Assembly (NCBI RefSeq): GCF_020740795.1
Contig: NC_067282.1
Span: 43,119,290-43,183,289, forward strand
Direction: 5' to 3'
DNA length: 64,000 nt
Origin: Apus apus
Lineage: Eukaryota; Chordata; Aves; Apodiformes; Apodidae
Made by a program: the position numbers and the translations under genes. Shown here piece after piece: positions 48,123 through 60,100 of the stretch; the stretch's first letter is position 1; the number at the start of each line of letters is the position of its first letter. The notes beneath the pieces were generated by a model that made no database searches, had not been told where the DNA came from, and was given only the letters and a program-made list of their open reading frames with translations.

Positions 48123-50992
48123 ACTATATTGCCTGCAAAGTCATCTTGTGAGACAAGAGAAAACAGAGGCTCAGACCTTTACCTGTTGAGACTTAGCAAA
48201 GGTTGCCTGATTTCAACAAAGTGATGTTGCTGACAGAGGTCCCAAACTTTGATTTTCAAGGTCACACGGTGCAAACGTTGATATTTGGCTCTGTTTGAAA
48301 CAAACTCTGGGCAAAAGTGGTGAGTGTCAGGAATTGCAAGTCTGGGGCTTGGGGGGTTTTTTTAGCTTGCGATAGTTCTGTAGTGGAAGGCTAAACCTAT
48401 TTTTGTCTGCACAGCAAATAATCTCAGTTATGGCCTGTGGCCTGTTGGATATTAAATTACCTGAGCCATTCTTCTAACACTGTTTTGGAATTTGCTCTTT
48501 TCTAATTGAGCTAAGAATCAACATAGCAGGATACTGCTCTTCAAAATGAAGTGCAAACACACAAATAAGGGCAATAATGAATTTTTTAGCTTTCAGCAAA
48601 AACACCTCTCCTGCTCACCCTTCTTCTTTTGGCTCCTCCATGTGTTCTTTTCCCCTGGAGATTTAAGACACCATGAATAGTAACCCTTTGTTCTCTGGTG
48701 TTACCATTTTGTCACTGCTAGATTTCTTTAGTTGCTGGGTTTCTGTATGTGGGGGACAGTTAAAGGCTGTTTTCTTTCAATAGGGACCTCTGAAAGTATT
48801 TGAAAAAAAATAATGAAATAAATAGTAGCTTGAAAGAAGACATACAGCAGGAAGGGGAGTGAAAAACAGGCCAGTCAAATGCAGAATGCATGACAGTTCT
48901 CACTCACTCATTTTAGAAGACTGCTGCACAAAAGAGCAGTGGTATTAAATAAAACCCACCCCTTCCTGCTCTGCACAATCACTGAACTTATGTTCTGTTT
49001 TTAAGAGTTGTGTCAGCTCAGGGATGAATTTACATGAATAGAAAAATTGCATTTGGAATGAGGAAAGCTGCATTTCTCGTTTCACCTCTGGAAGCTCTAT
49101 CACCAAATCAATCCACTCCACATATACACAAGAAGGTGTGAAGTCCAGGTTCACCTGAAATTGCCCTTCAGTCAACAATTAGTTTCTGAAGCTTCTAACT
49201 ATTGCCTTTATGATCTTCCTGGGTGTGCTCAGCCAAGTGTCACGAGAACAGCAGCTTGGGTAATTGAGAGGCTGGTGGTTTCTTTGACACTGAGGGGATA
49301 AAAAAACCTCATGGCTAGATTATGGTCAGAGCCAGTGCATCGCACAGCAGTGATAAGGGACATCCAGATCTTGACTGTATCCTCAGTTTAATAAGAACAA
49401 AGGAAAGGGCTTCAGGAGACTTCATGGTCCAAGTAATAGAAATCGATCTGATCTATTGAACAAAGTGTGTGCTTTTAGCTTTTGAGGGCCTTATATTTCC
49501 CCAACAGCATTTTAAAGTTTCCTTATGATAAAGCTGTCTGGCTGTATGGATGTTGCCCCAAACTATTTGTTTCCCAGTCAAGGAGAGCTGCAAAATATAA
49601 CTACTAAATAGTGGGCTGAGGCAGGGTTTGACTTAGTTACTCTTTGTACAACTAAACCAGAGGACTAAACCAGCTCATGGGACTGAGATCATGTTAGTTT
49701 GAGGATGCAACCTGGTGGTGATAGGAGCTGTAAAAGCTGAAGTGCTACTTATTTCTGGGGTAGCTCAGTGGGATCACTGACCAAACAAACACTCACCTTT
49801 TACTTTATGGAAATAGCTTTGAAAAAGTATAATTAATGCAAATATTTGTAAATTAGAGAGAAAGTTTAGCCCAAGGTGTAAGAATTCTTTTACATCCTTT
49901 TGGTTAATTGATTGGATTATCCTCTCAGTTACACCACTGTAACTCAAGTTTCCCTTCAGTAGCTTAAAACAGGTGTTTTTCTCTGACTTGGAACTTCTGT
50001 GTGAACAATAACAGACTGAGGCTCTGAGTCTCTGGGTTGACTACTTAATTCAAGCCACAACTCTAATTTACCATGATGAAGCAAAATCAAATTCACCAGA
50101 GATTAAATCTAGATAATGCCTAGGCTTTTGTTGTTGTTGTTGTTCTTGCTAGAGAAGTGGAAGAATTTAATAAATTTCTTTAATGAGCAATGGGAGATGT
50201 TTCAATAAATGCAAGCCCTGAAAAATGGAACTCAATAAGGGCCTCATTATAACAGCTTTTTACTATAAGTATACCATTCACATACAGGGCACTTAAAAAT
50301 TATTAGCTCCGAGTAATACTTAAAATTACATTTCAGCATCAGAAGACAGGAGCACATAATTTAGAAATGACTTTAAGTGACTATAAATAGTAATGAACAC
50401 CTCAAGCAAATAGTAATGAAAACCTCAACCAAACCGAATGGTTTTGTGTTGGTTTTTTTGTTTGTTTTTTTTTTTCATTCACTGTGTATGATCATCTGAC
50501 TGTTAATAAAATTATACTTGAATGTATTCGTATGTTCATCGGTTTCAAACTCACCCCATCGCTATCTTTTGGTCAAAAGGAAATTTTGCCAATGGACTTT
50601 AGTGGTATTTCAGCCAGAAAAACATAGAGGGAGGGGATTAATGCAGAACTAGCACTTTCCAGAAAATCCCAGAATGGGTTTTTCAAGCCTAGCAACCAAG
50701 GCGTTGACCCTAGGACCATGTTAATGGTGCTGTGGTAGTCATACGACTGGCTGTATATTGTTTCAAACTAATGAAAGATTTCTGTGTTTACAGTTCTAAA
50801 ATGGCTATTCTTACATATAATAGACATGTATTTTCAGTTTAATGGAATCTGAAATCTGATAACTATTTTTTCATAATACTATATATGAAAAGGAAGATTA
50901 CCTCACTTAATTAAAAAAATGGTTTTAGCTGACTCCAAGAAAAATAAAATATTCATTCTCAAAAAATCAGGTACAATGCCTGGAAAAGAATT
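48123..50992. other. Unique AT-rich intergenic sequence
   Basis: No gene is supported. A (GTT)n run lies at 50130-50144 and a T-rich run at 50447-50475. Confidence 0.5.
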
Positions 50993-51917
50993 TGTTTTGG
51001 ATTAGTGCAGTGGAATTTTTTAGAGGGAGATGCAGGGACACAGGGGTGTCTCCTGTGAGAAGCTGCTACAAGCTCCCTTGGCTCCAATTCCAGCCCTGCC
51101 TCCGGCCAAGGCCAAGCTGATTAGGGAAGCTGTATGTGCCTCTGCGAGTAACATAATCAAGAGGAAAATGAAAATACAAAAAAAGACCTCAGGGCAGAAG
51201 AAGGTAGTGAGAGTAATGCTGGAGCAGAGATACCAAGGTCAGTGATGAAGGACGGGGAGGAGGAGCCCGAGCAGAGTTTCCCCTGCAGCCCGTGGAGGAG
51301 CACAGTGGAGCAGCCCATGAAGGAACACGGTGGGGCAGATGTGGATCTGCAGCTGTGGAGGACCCTGCGCCACGGAGGTGGCTGTTCCTGAAGCAGCCTG
51401 TGACCCTGGGGCAGCCCACGCTGGAGCAGCTCCGGACCTGGTGGGAAGGACTCATGAAGGAGAGGTTCGTGGAGGACTCTCTCCCATGGGAGGGACCCCA
51501 TGGGGAAGCAGGGAAGGACTGTAAGGAATCCTTCTTCCTGAGGAGGAAGGAGCAGGAGGAACCACCAACCTGTGAACTGGCTCTAAACCCCATCCCCTGT
51601 CCCCCTGTGCCGCTGGGGGGAAGGAAGGAGAGAAACCGGGAACAAAGTGATTTGGGCCCGGGAAGAAGGGAAGGGTGGGGTAACATATGCAAGCCTTGCT
51701 CTTTGTGTTGTCTGTGTCCTCTGTGTGCTTGATTAGTGTGAAATTAAATTATTTTTTCCCCAAATTTTGCCCAGGACCTTAATTAGTGAAGAACCCTCCT
51801 TGTCCTTTGTCTCAACACATGAGCTTTGTCCTCCTCATCTCAGAGTGTGTGTGTGGAGGAGTTGAGTGAGCGGCCATGGGGCTGTTCCTTTGTTGTTGTG
51901 TTGTCCCAAACCATGAC
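50993..51917 (+). mobile_element. LTR, GC-rich ERV family (copy 2)
   Basis: It begins TGTTTTGGATTAGTGCAG and ends CCCAAACCATGACA, matching copy 1 on the other strand closely, for example AAAGTGATTTGGGCCCGGGA and GTGTGAAATTAAATTATTTTTT. It is about 925 bp. No target duplication is visible: the left flank is GAATT and the right flank CCCTG. The right flank is mid-CR1, so one boundary has been lost or rearranged. It holds a sense-strand frame of 146 codons (51292-51732) that is also present in the other copies. Confidence 0.82.
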
Positions 51918-52803
51918 ACCCTGCTGCATGGGCAGGGACACCTCCCACTAGATCAGGCTTCTCAGGGCCCCATCCAACCTGCCCTTGAACTCTTCCAGGG
52001 ATGGGGCTTCCACAACTTCCCTGGGCAGCCTGTTCCAGGGTCTCACCACCCTCACACTAAAGAAATATCCTCCTAATGTCTAACCTAAATCTCCCCTCTT
52101 CCGGTTTTGCTCCATTACCCCTTGTCCTTTCACTACAAGCCCTTGTATAAAGTCCCTCCCCAGCTTTCCTGTAGGCCCATCTGGTACTGGAATGCACCTA
52201 TAAGGTGTTCCCGGAGCCTTCTCTTCTCCAGGCTGAACAACCCCAACTCTCTCAGCCTGTCTTCATAGGAGAGGTGCTGCATCCCTCTGATCATCTTCAT
52301 GGCCCTTCTCTGGACTTTCTCCAGGAACCTCATGTCCTTCTTATGTTGGGGGCTCCAGAAGTGTACACAGTATTCCAGGTGGGGTTTCACAAGAGCCAAG
52401 CAGAGGGGGAGAATCACTTGACCTGCTGGCCATGCTTCTTTTGACGCAGCACGGGACACAGTTGGCTTTCTGGGCTGCAAGTGCACGTTGCCAGCTCATA
52501 TTGAGCTCTTTGTCAACCATCACCCTTAAGTCGTTCTCTCAGACTGTTTTCAATCCATTCTCCACCCAACCTGTATTTTTTCTTGGGATTGCACCCACCC
52601 ACATGCAGGACCTTGCACTTGGCCCTGTTGAACTTCATGCAGTTTGCACAAGCCCACTTACCAAGCCTGTCAAGGTCCATCTGGATGTCATCCCTCCTGT
52701 GTGTCGACCTCACCACACATTTTAGTGTCATCGGCAAACTTGCTCATGGTGTTCTCAATCCCACTGTCCGTGTCACTGACAAAGATGTTAAATAGTATCG
52801 GTA
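51918..52803 (-). mobile_element. CR1 LINE 3' fragment lacking its tail
   Basis: The antisense CR1 starts within the 3' region at GGGCAGGGACACCTCCCACT, directly at the LTR end, and runs through ORF2 (GCCTTCTCTTCTCCAGGCTG, TTCATAGGAGAGGTGCTGCA, TGCAGGACCTTGCACTTGGC) to AAAGATGTTAAATAGTATCG. The 3' tail is missing and is not found on the other side of the LTR. Frames are broken. Confidence 0.92.
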
Positions 52804-54282
52804 CCTCTAGAATAATTTCATGTTGTTCTTAGAAACTTTCTTGTTGTTCTTATTTTCTGGCTTTTTTCTTGTTAACTAATTTTAAAAATATTTGGGGTTT
52901 TTTTTGGTGGGATTTTTTTGGCGGTGGTGCTGGGGTTTTTTTTGTTGTTGTGCTGTTGTTTGAGAGTGCACTGGAACACTGGTGACATTTTTAGCAATAA
53001 GGAAACAAGAACAACTGGATGATGGACATTCTCAAAGTCAGTTTCCTTTTTTCAGGTATTACTACAGAAGACCTTCAGAGAAGGTACAAATGCTGTAGTA
53101 CGTTTCCACTATTGTGCTGGAACTTGTTCACACAATCTCCTGTGAGTCCTTTCTTAAAACTCTTCTAATACATTAAAACAATTAATTTCCATGCATCTGG
53201 TAAAACTCTTTATTTGTTCCAGGCCAGATATGATCTGTGATTCATTAAAATACATTTGAAGAACAGCTTTTTTTGATTTGGGACTGAATCAATTTGCCTC
53301 AAACAATAGGAATACACAAACAATGGGAATTCCAATAGTTAATTTCATGCATTAATTATTATAACTTAGCTCTGTCTTTAAATAATAATTCAAGCTGTGT
53401 AGCACAATCAAATATTATTAATGCATTCTCACTAGCCATATAGCTGTAGTGAATTTTGTTTCTTTTGGTGGGTGACTATGTGAATGTGCTGCATTAGCTG
53501 GAGTAAAATGTTGACAGCTGTAGGATCTTTTTAAGAATACAAATACACATGGATCAAATTTAGTGTCACAGGCTTAAATATTATGCAAAACAAAGCCCAT
53601 GCTTAGGAATTAAAATGAGATTGAAAGAAATACTGAAGTCAGAGTGAAATCACAAATTTAGTTTTTGCCCACTTCAGTTTTCTTTGCAGCGTGTGCAGAA
53701 AAAAATAATTGGAAAATTTCAAAAGGAGATTTTTCCAAAAAATAATATTTAAAGGTTTCTTTGTTAGATGCAGCAATATGGAAACTAGTCATGGGTGAAG
53801 AGTTAAATAAAGAAAAAATGTGAGAGCAATGCAATTTTCTTTTTGATAAGATATGAACAAAACCAAGGCATTTGCAATCTTCCACTTTTGAGCTCTTCTT
53901 GTTTCCATGACGTCACCTATTTATAAAACCAAAAATGGGCAGGTGTGAGAGAAACCAGGAAGATTTTCCACTGCAGTTCCAGGTGCCTCACCCAGATATA
54001 GACATTCAATTGAGTGGATTTCTTGAAGATTTGAGTTGGAGAACCTAGAAGCTTTAAGTAGGGATTTTGCTGAATATAAGTTCATGGCTGTGTTGTGTAA
54101 GCTTGCTGTATATATGTACTTTATGGAGCAACCTGCTTTATTATTAACTGACACAGTATTAGCTGACACATCTGTTTCAAGCTCATTATTGCCAATGCCA
54201 CAGAAGCTGATAGTGTCATTTGGGAAGAATGAAACATAAAGAAGGTCTAAGGGAGCAATGTATGATACTATGGATGGAACTA
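52804..54282. other. Unique AT-rich sequence with a GT-rich run
   Basis: No gene is seen. A T/G-only stretch (GGGGTTTTTTTTGGTGGG.. to ..TTGTTGTTGTGCTGTTGTTT) lies at about 52894-52961. Confidence 0.5.
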
Positions 54283-55265
54283 TGCTCATTTGATGGGCTT
54301 TTTGGTAGAGGGGGAGTAATCCCAGTGGTGGCTCCTGGAAGAAGCTACTAAAAACTCCCCTGGCTCAGGATGGCCAAAGCCAAGCCATTAGAGGGACAAT
54401 AGATTCGCCTCTGCACTTAACATATGAATCAACTGATACAAGACCTGAACAGGGAGCAAAAAGAAGAGGTGAGCTGGAGATGTGAAAACAGTGCTGGGGT
54501 GAGGAAGGCTGGTGGGGAAGAAGGTGCCCAAGCAGAAGTTCCCCTGCAACCCACAGTGAGATGGCAGCTGTCCCCCTGCACTCATGGAGAACATGGTGGA
54601 ACATCCCCTGAAGGTGCCAAGGATGGTCAAATGTGGACTTCCAGCCCATGGCCTTGGATCATGCAGCTGTGGAGGATCCTAAGCCAGGGGAGGCAGCTGT
54701 TCCTGAAGCAGCCCGTGATTCTGGGGGCAGCCCGCACTGGAGCAGTTTGTTCCTGAGGGACTTCACCTTGTGGGAAGGACTCATGCTGGAGAGGTGTGAG
54801 ATGGACAGTCTCCCATGGGAGGGACCCCATGGGAAAACAGGGGAGAACTGTAAGGAATTCTTCTCCCTGTGGAGGAAGGGGCAGGAAGAACCACCAGCCT
54901 GTGAACTGACTCTAAACCCCATCCCCAGACCCCTGTGCTGCTGGGGGGAAGGAGGGAGAGAAATCAGGAACAAAGTGATTTGGGCCCAGGAAGAAGGGTG
55001 GGGTGGGGTAACATATGTAAGCACTGCTCCTGTTATTGTCTGTGTCCTGTGTGCCCTTTTTTAGTGTTATATTAAATTATTATTTTTTTCCCCAAGTTGA
55101 GAGTGTTTTGCCTGGGACTGTAAATGGTGAGTGAACCCTCCTTGCCCTTTTCCTTGACCCACAAGCTTAGAGTTGGCTTTTGTCCTCCCATCCCACAGTG
55201 TGTATGTGTGTGTGAGTGGCCACGTGGCAGGTTCTTTGTTGTCGCATTAGGCCCAAACCATGGCA
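54283..55265 (+). mobile_element. LTR, GC-rich ERV family (copy 3)
   Basis: It begins about TGCTCATTTGATGGGC and ends GGCCCAAACCATGGCA, about 983 bp. It is more diverged than copies 1 and 2 but collinear, with AAGTGATTTGGGCCCAGGAA and GTTATATTAAATTATTATTTT. The shared sense frame (54633-55064) survives here but diverges near its end. Flanks AACTA and GGTAT show no target duplication. Confidence 0.8.
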
Positions 55266-55442
55266 GGTATGACATTCAGGATGTATAGTGCTTGTCTCAA
55301 ACAATCCAAGAGATAAGTGTTGTCCTTAGGCACGCAGGATATCTGTTGTCTTTCTTGAAATGGATTAGAGAGATGTCTCAGCAACCCACCAAACTGTTTT
55401 ACTGCCCCTCCTGCAATGTGTACCAGAGAACTGGGGAGTTTA

Positions 55443-56100
55443 GTGTGGGACATGCTGAGATTGGAGACAAAGGAGTTCTACAGCTGGCACTGGGAACAGA
55501 ATATCCAGTGATAACCAAGCTTTGAGATTTCAGGAAAACCACCGACTTTGCAAGAAAAGATAAAGAGTGCCAGTCTCAAGCTGCCTTCTAGGACCGAACC
55601 TCCATTGCAATAAACTGATCCTCTGGTGCCAGTTGTCTCAACCTTCTGCTTTGCAATGGGCGATCTCATTAATTAGCCAAACAAAGACTATCTGCAGGAC
55701 ATAGCCCTGGCACCATACCCTCCATCCTGTCTCAGAGGAGCACGGAAAAGACAGAAGGATTTTCTCACTTGTACAGGAAGAAAAGTGGGGGTGCAGTGGG
55801 CAAGAACTGTATAAAAATCTGGGACACTATGGGTGCAGGGAAGCACTTCCCCACCAGGAACCACTTCCCCACCGACGATGTCGCTGGACCGTGGTGGTAA
55901 CTATGCTCTCGCTTGCTGTCCTCTGTATCTCTGCTTTCTCCTTTCTTTTCTGTCTCTGTTTTCCTCCCTGTCCTACCCACTCTATCTATCTGCTGTAGGG
56001 ACTTTGTTGTGTTACTCCAATAAAGTTAGTTGTGCAAGTCACATCTGACCTAATTTGCATCTTAATTTCACCATTTGGGATCATCTTTAAACCTTTTCAC
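55443..56100 (+). mobile_element. Putative LTR of another ERV family
   Basis: A TATA box (TATAAAAA) at 55810 is followed 209 bases later by AATAAA at 56019 and a short GT-containing stretch, the U3-R-U5 layout of an LTR. Possible ends are TGTGGGACATGC at 55448 and CCTTTTCACA at about 56101. No target duplication, primer site or internal sequence was found, so the boundaries are uncertain. A Pol II promoter with its own short transcript would look similar. Confidence 0.4.
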
Positions 56101-56101
56101 A

Positions 56102-56587
56102 GGTCCTGCTGGACAACAAAGGGTGCAGCTGCCGTGTAGCTTATCCCAGGGGAGGGAAGGCAGAATCCAGCCACACCAGCCTCCCACTCTGGTGAGGAGT
56201 TTTGGAAAGCAAGGGGGTTCTGCCCCATCTCTTGTAAGACAGAACACCAGCCCCAGTGCCTCTTTGTGCACCTGATATGGTGTTATCTTTGTTTTGTCCT
56301 GGCAAGATCATAAAAAATTGCCATGAATCTGAATGCCAGATCGTGACAGCAGGAATAAACAGCTTTTTAGTATTTGCTGTAAGGTTTTCTCTGTTGACTT
56401 GCAGACTGGTGGGAGAAGGTGTTCAGGGAAAGAAGGTGAAGATTTTCTGAGAAGTATCAGGCTAGCACTAGTGAACTCTTGTGAATCTTTAAATTAACAT
56501 AACAAGGAAACATGCAACTGAAGTTGTGCCAAGAAAAAGAGCTTCACCTTTGTGTTATACAACTCTATGTTTGTGTGTGTGAGAAAA
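56102..56587. other. Unique intergenic sequence
   Basis: No gene or recognised repeat is seen; a TTTGTGTGTGTGAG run lies just before the CR1 tail. Confidence 0.45.
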
Positions 56588-56654
56588 TCATAGAATCATA
56601 GAATCATAGAATCATAGAATCATAGAATCATAGAATCATAGAATCATAGAATCC
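56588..56654. repeat. 8-bp tandem repeat (TAGAATCA)n, CR1 tail
   Basis: Seven perfect copies and one near-perfect copy of TAGAATCA lie in a row from 56591, with a partial unit before them. Most CR1 copies in this window keep only one or two units. Confidence 0.95.
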
Positions 56655-57080
56655 TAGGGGTTGGAAGGGACCTCGAAAGATCATCTAGTCCAACCCCCCT
56701 GCCAGAGCAGGGTCACCTAGAGTACATCACACAGGAAGGCGTCCAGGCGGGTTTTGAATGTCTCCAGCGAAGGAGACTCCACAACCTCTCTGGGCAGCCT
56801 GTTCCAGTGCTCTGTCACTCTTACAGTAAAAAAAATTTTCCTGATATTCATCTTAAACCTCCTATGCTCCAACTTGTATCCATTACTCCTTGTCCTATCA
56901 CTGGTCTTCACTGAAAAAAGCTTAACTCCATCGTCTTGACACTCACCCTTTACATATTTGTAAACATTGATGAGGTCCCCCCTCAGTCTCCTTTTCTCCA
57001 AACTAAAGAGACCCAGCTCCCTCAGCCTTTCCTCATAAGGGAGATGTTCCACTCCCTTAATCATCCTTGTGGCTCTGCGA
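56588..57080 (-). mobile_element. CR1 LINE 3' fragment with expanded 8-bp tail
   Basis: The tail (56588-56654) holds about eight consecutive 8-bp units TAGAATCA. It is followed by GGGGTTGGAAGGGACCTCG, AGGAGACTCCACAACCTCTC and antisense ORF2 end to TCATCCTTGTGGCTCTGCG. The body has few visible changes and an intact 148-codon minus-strand frame (56717-57163), part of which is ORF2 C-terminus ([20 protein letters not shown]). This suggests a younger copy than the others. Confidence 0.95.
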
Positions 57081-57082
57081 TA

Positions 57083-57137
57083 TACATAATGAAATACAAA
57101 TACAAAATACATAATGAAATACAAAATACATAATGAA
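57083..57137. repeat. Short tandem repeat TACATAATGAAATACAAA
   Basis: Two and a half imperfect units of about 19-25 bp begin exactly where the CR1 is truncated at 57080. Confidence 0.85.
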
Positions 57138-60100
57138 AACAGTACAAGAAAAGATAAAATCACTAGAGATTACCTTGGAAGTGGTAGGAGGAATAGGACA
57201 ACTGTATGTGTGTAGATATTCTATAAGGTGCCCTCTAGTTCTTTTGCTGGTGAAGACAAGATGCCATCCTGTACAATTTGTCATTGCTGTTTGGTCTCTT
57301 GGTGTTGCCTGTGCTTGCACTCAGGTGGTGCTTGCTGAGGCCTGTTATTTCCAAGCAGACACCAATCTCGCAGTAAGGGTGAGTAAATGCAAAGAAAGAT
57401 AAGCAGATTGGTCAGTATCTGAAAGCACATGCACTCTTTTGTCTGGGCCCTCATAATGGCTCTTCTGCCATACCGGCATTCTTCAGAATGGCCTGTGCTC
57501 ATGCAGAACTGTTTCACTCCAAGCTGAGAACTCAACAGCCTGATTTCTCTCAGAACTGCAATTTAGGAGGGATTTAAGCTGTCCCAGGATAGTGAAACTG
57601 TTACTTAATATGGGCAGCACAGGACACCTGGTGTCCTCTTTACCCTAGCTATGCCTTATCTTACTGGCTCCAATCACAGACTCAGCTGTTCAGGCCATGT
57701 TGAAGGCCAAGAGTCTTCTCCTCCAGAAAGCCAACTGACAAAGAGACAAACTCCTCTACTTGTATTGTGGCAATCCCTGAACAACCAGCTTCTTCAAGAA
57801 TCAAGAAGCAGAATGATGGTCAGTAGAGGACACCCATAGTCTGCCACCTGCTTCTCCAATGGGGTATCTGCAAGAACACATATACTTTATCCTGATTATT
57901 TTTGAAGAGTCAGTATTTATGTACAAAACCTTTTGAATATGCACATATTCTTGTCAAAGGCAAAAGTAGCAGAAGAGGGGGACATCTCACACAGCAGACA
58001 GTATTTAGCAACCACATCTGTTTCTCCACACCTTGTGCGAGCAGTGGAATGAGAGAGGGACAGGGAAGGATGCCCAATAAAAAGAATTAAAGAATAGTGA
58101 TTAGCTGCCCACCTACATGAACCTATTGGGTTTTGGCTTTCTTGTGTTTTTGTTTTGTTTTTCTTGTTTGTTTGGTGTTGCTGGATCCTGCTCTTCTTTC
58201 TTTTCTCTTTTTGTTGACGAGCCAATTTGCAACTGGCTAAGTTATAACTCTATCACACTTGGCCTTTGGTCTCTTCTGGATCCCATGGAGTGCCCTGTAG
58301 CTCTTTATAATGTTTTCTATTTTATTTGCTCTTTCCCAGCTGTAAGTCATATTTACTAGTTTACATGCCTTTTTTCCAAGCTCAAAGCATCTGAAATTTC
58401 AGTTGTCTGTGGTGGAAAAGTAAACACAAAATTAAAAAAATGGGATGTGGCATAAGAACATGACAGAGAGCTGAAAACAGTAGAGACTGCTGAGATAGTG
58501 AGGAATGAAAGCATTTAGAGAAAGGAGCCAAGTCAGACACAATTTCATCACATTTTTGCAAGAAGGGTCTGGATCCTCCAGGGTCCTGCCTGGAGTTAGG
58601 TGGGTTCAGAAGGTTTCAGAATTAGAGAACTGATTGCTCCCTGTATTCAGCACTGTCATGGATCTCAGAAAAGGTCTGCAGAGATGTAACACAGGGGCAT
58701 CATTAAAGTAAATTGCTCCAGGCTGTCTGATGCACTAACAGTTCTGGAAGCCAATATGTTTGCAATTGCTAGGTCAGAGGGAGAAGCAGGTCTCTAAGCC
58801 CTCAGCAGAGGTGAAGTGCTCTGTTTTGTCTTACTTTCAGGTTTAACTTTTACTTGGATTATTATCTTTCAACCAGTTGTTTGAATGTCTGGACAAATGG
58901 TTTTCAAGTAACACTCGGTCTCTCTGTCTCTCTATATATTTACACGTATCTCTAGCTGTATATGTCTATGTATCTATATATCTGTAGCTGTGTCTGTATC
59001 TATAAATATTATTTTTTGTTTTGTCCTTTGTCACTCTGGATCACATGCTGCTAGCACAGGTGCAGGCATCACTTGTCACTTTCTTCAAAGTCTCCAGAGA
59101 CCAATTTTATTAGTAGTCAATCTGCTTTTCCTGGCTGTATTGACCTAGCTCCCTCTTAGGTGCTGAATTTTGGAACAATCCCATAGAATGCAAAACACAG
59201 AGTACCCTCTGCCTAAGAGTTCATGTGGCTTTTCATTGATCCACAGTTTCTAGGACCTAAATGAATGAGCCATGCAGTTTTCACATAGACTGTAAAATCC
59301 AGGCACTGTTTTGAATACCAAACATCTGTGCATATGCGTATTGTGAGCAGCCTTTCTACCTCAGCATTTTCAATGCACTTTTATACTTAGGATTCACTTG
59401 ACATGCTAACAAGTAGAGGACTGTGCTCTCATCCATAAAAAAGAAAATACCATTTTTGGAGGCAGGACCTTTTGAGCTCAACTTTAGTAACATTCTGTTA
59501 TTTCCCTCCCCCCTAAACTCTGAAGGATAAATATCAAAGGTAAGCCTCCTAGTTACCATTGTCCTTCTTGCTTAATATTAAGCCTCCTCTCTCCATCACT
59601 CATACATCCCACCTCCCAGTATTATATTATCGATTTTAGTAGGATTACAATCACATGCCTTAAAGAACCTTTGCTACTGTAAAAATTAGGCATAAATAAA
59701 TTAATACATTCTGTGAAAAAAATTCCCCTTTTTGAGGAGCCATGCATAGAACTCAAACCAGTCAGCAAAATTTAATTCCTAATTGAAATTAAAATTATTA
59801 TAAAATATTCACTAGTTAATATATACTATGGATGCTGAGGTCTTTGCCACTCTTCATAAAAATTTACAATTCAGTACCTATTATTTCTAAAGACAATCTG
59901 AAAAACACCCTGTGCTGTGAAAAGGTTAAAAGAAGCTTTACAGTGCATATGTTCTCTTTAGATAGACAGATTTATTTTGTTCAAAACTTGTATTCTTGTA
60001 TTTCTTAAGCCTGTAATTGTGATCAAAATACACAGGCCTGGCTTATCTGAGATAAGCAGGAAATTAATTCATTGTGAGACCTTGTAAAAGGGAAAGGAGA

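Noticed and set aside
50993..55265. LTR copies 2 and 3 as the two ends of one provirus
   Set aside because: They share orientation and are 2.4 kb apart, but the DNA between them is an antisense CR1 and unique sequence with no retroviral genes, and the two LTRs differ far more than a pair from one insertion should.
55247..55453. 68-codon minus-strand ORF between two LTR-like regions, possible retroviral fragment
   Set aside because: There is no motif I can defend, and its direction disagrees with the neighbouring + strand LTRs; it was left unannotated.
56588..56654. 8-bp tandem repeat as a CRISPR-like or satellite array
   Set aside because: The units are contiguous with no spacers and form the known CR1 tail.
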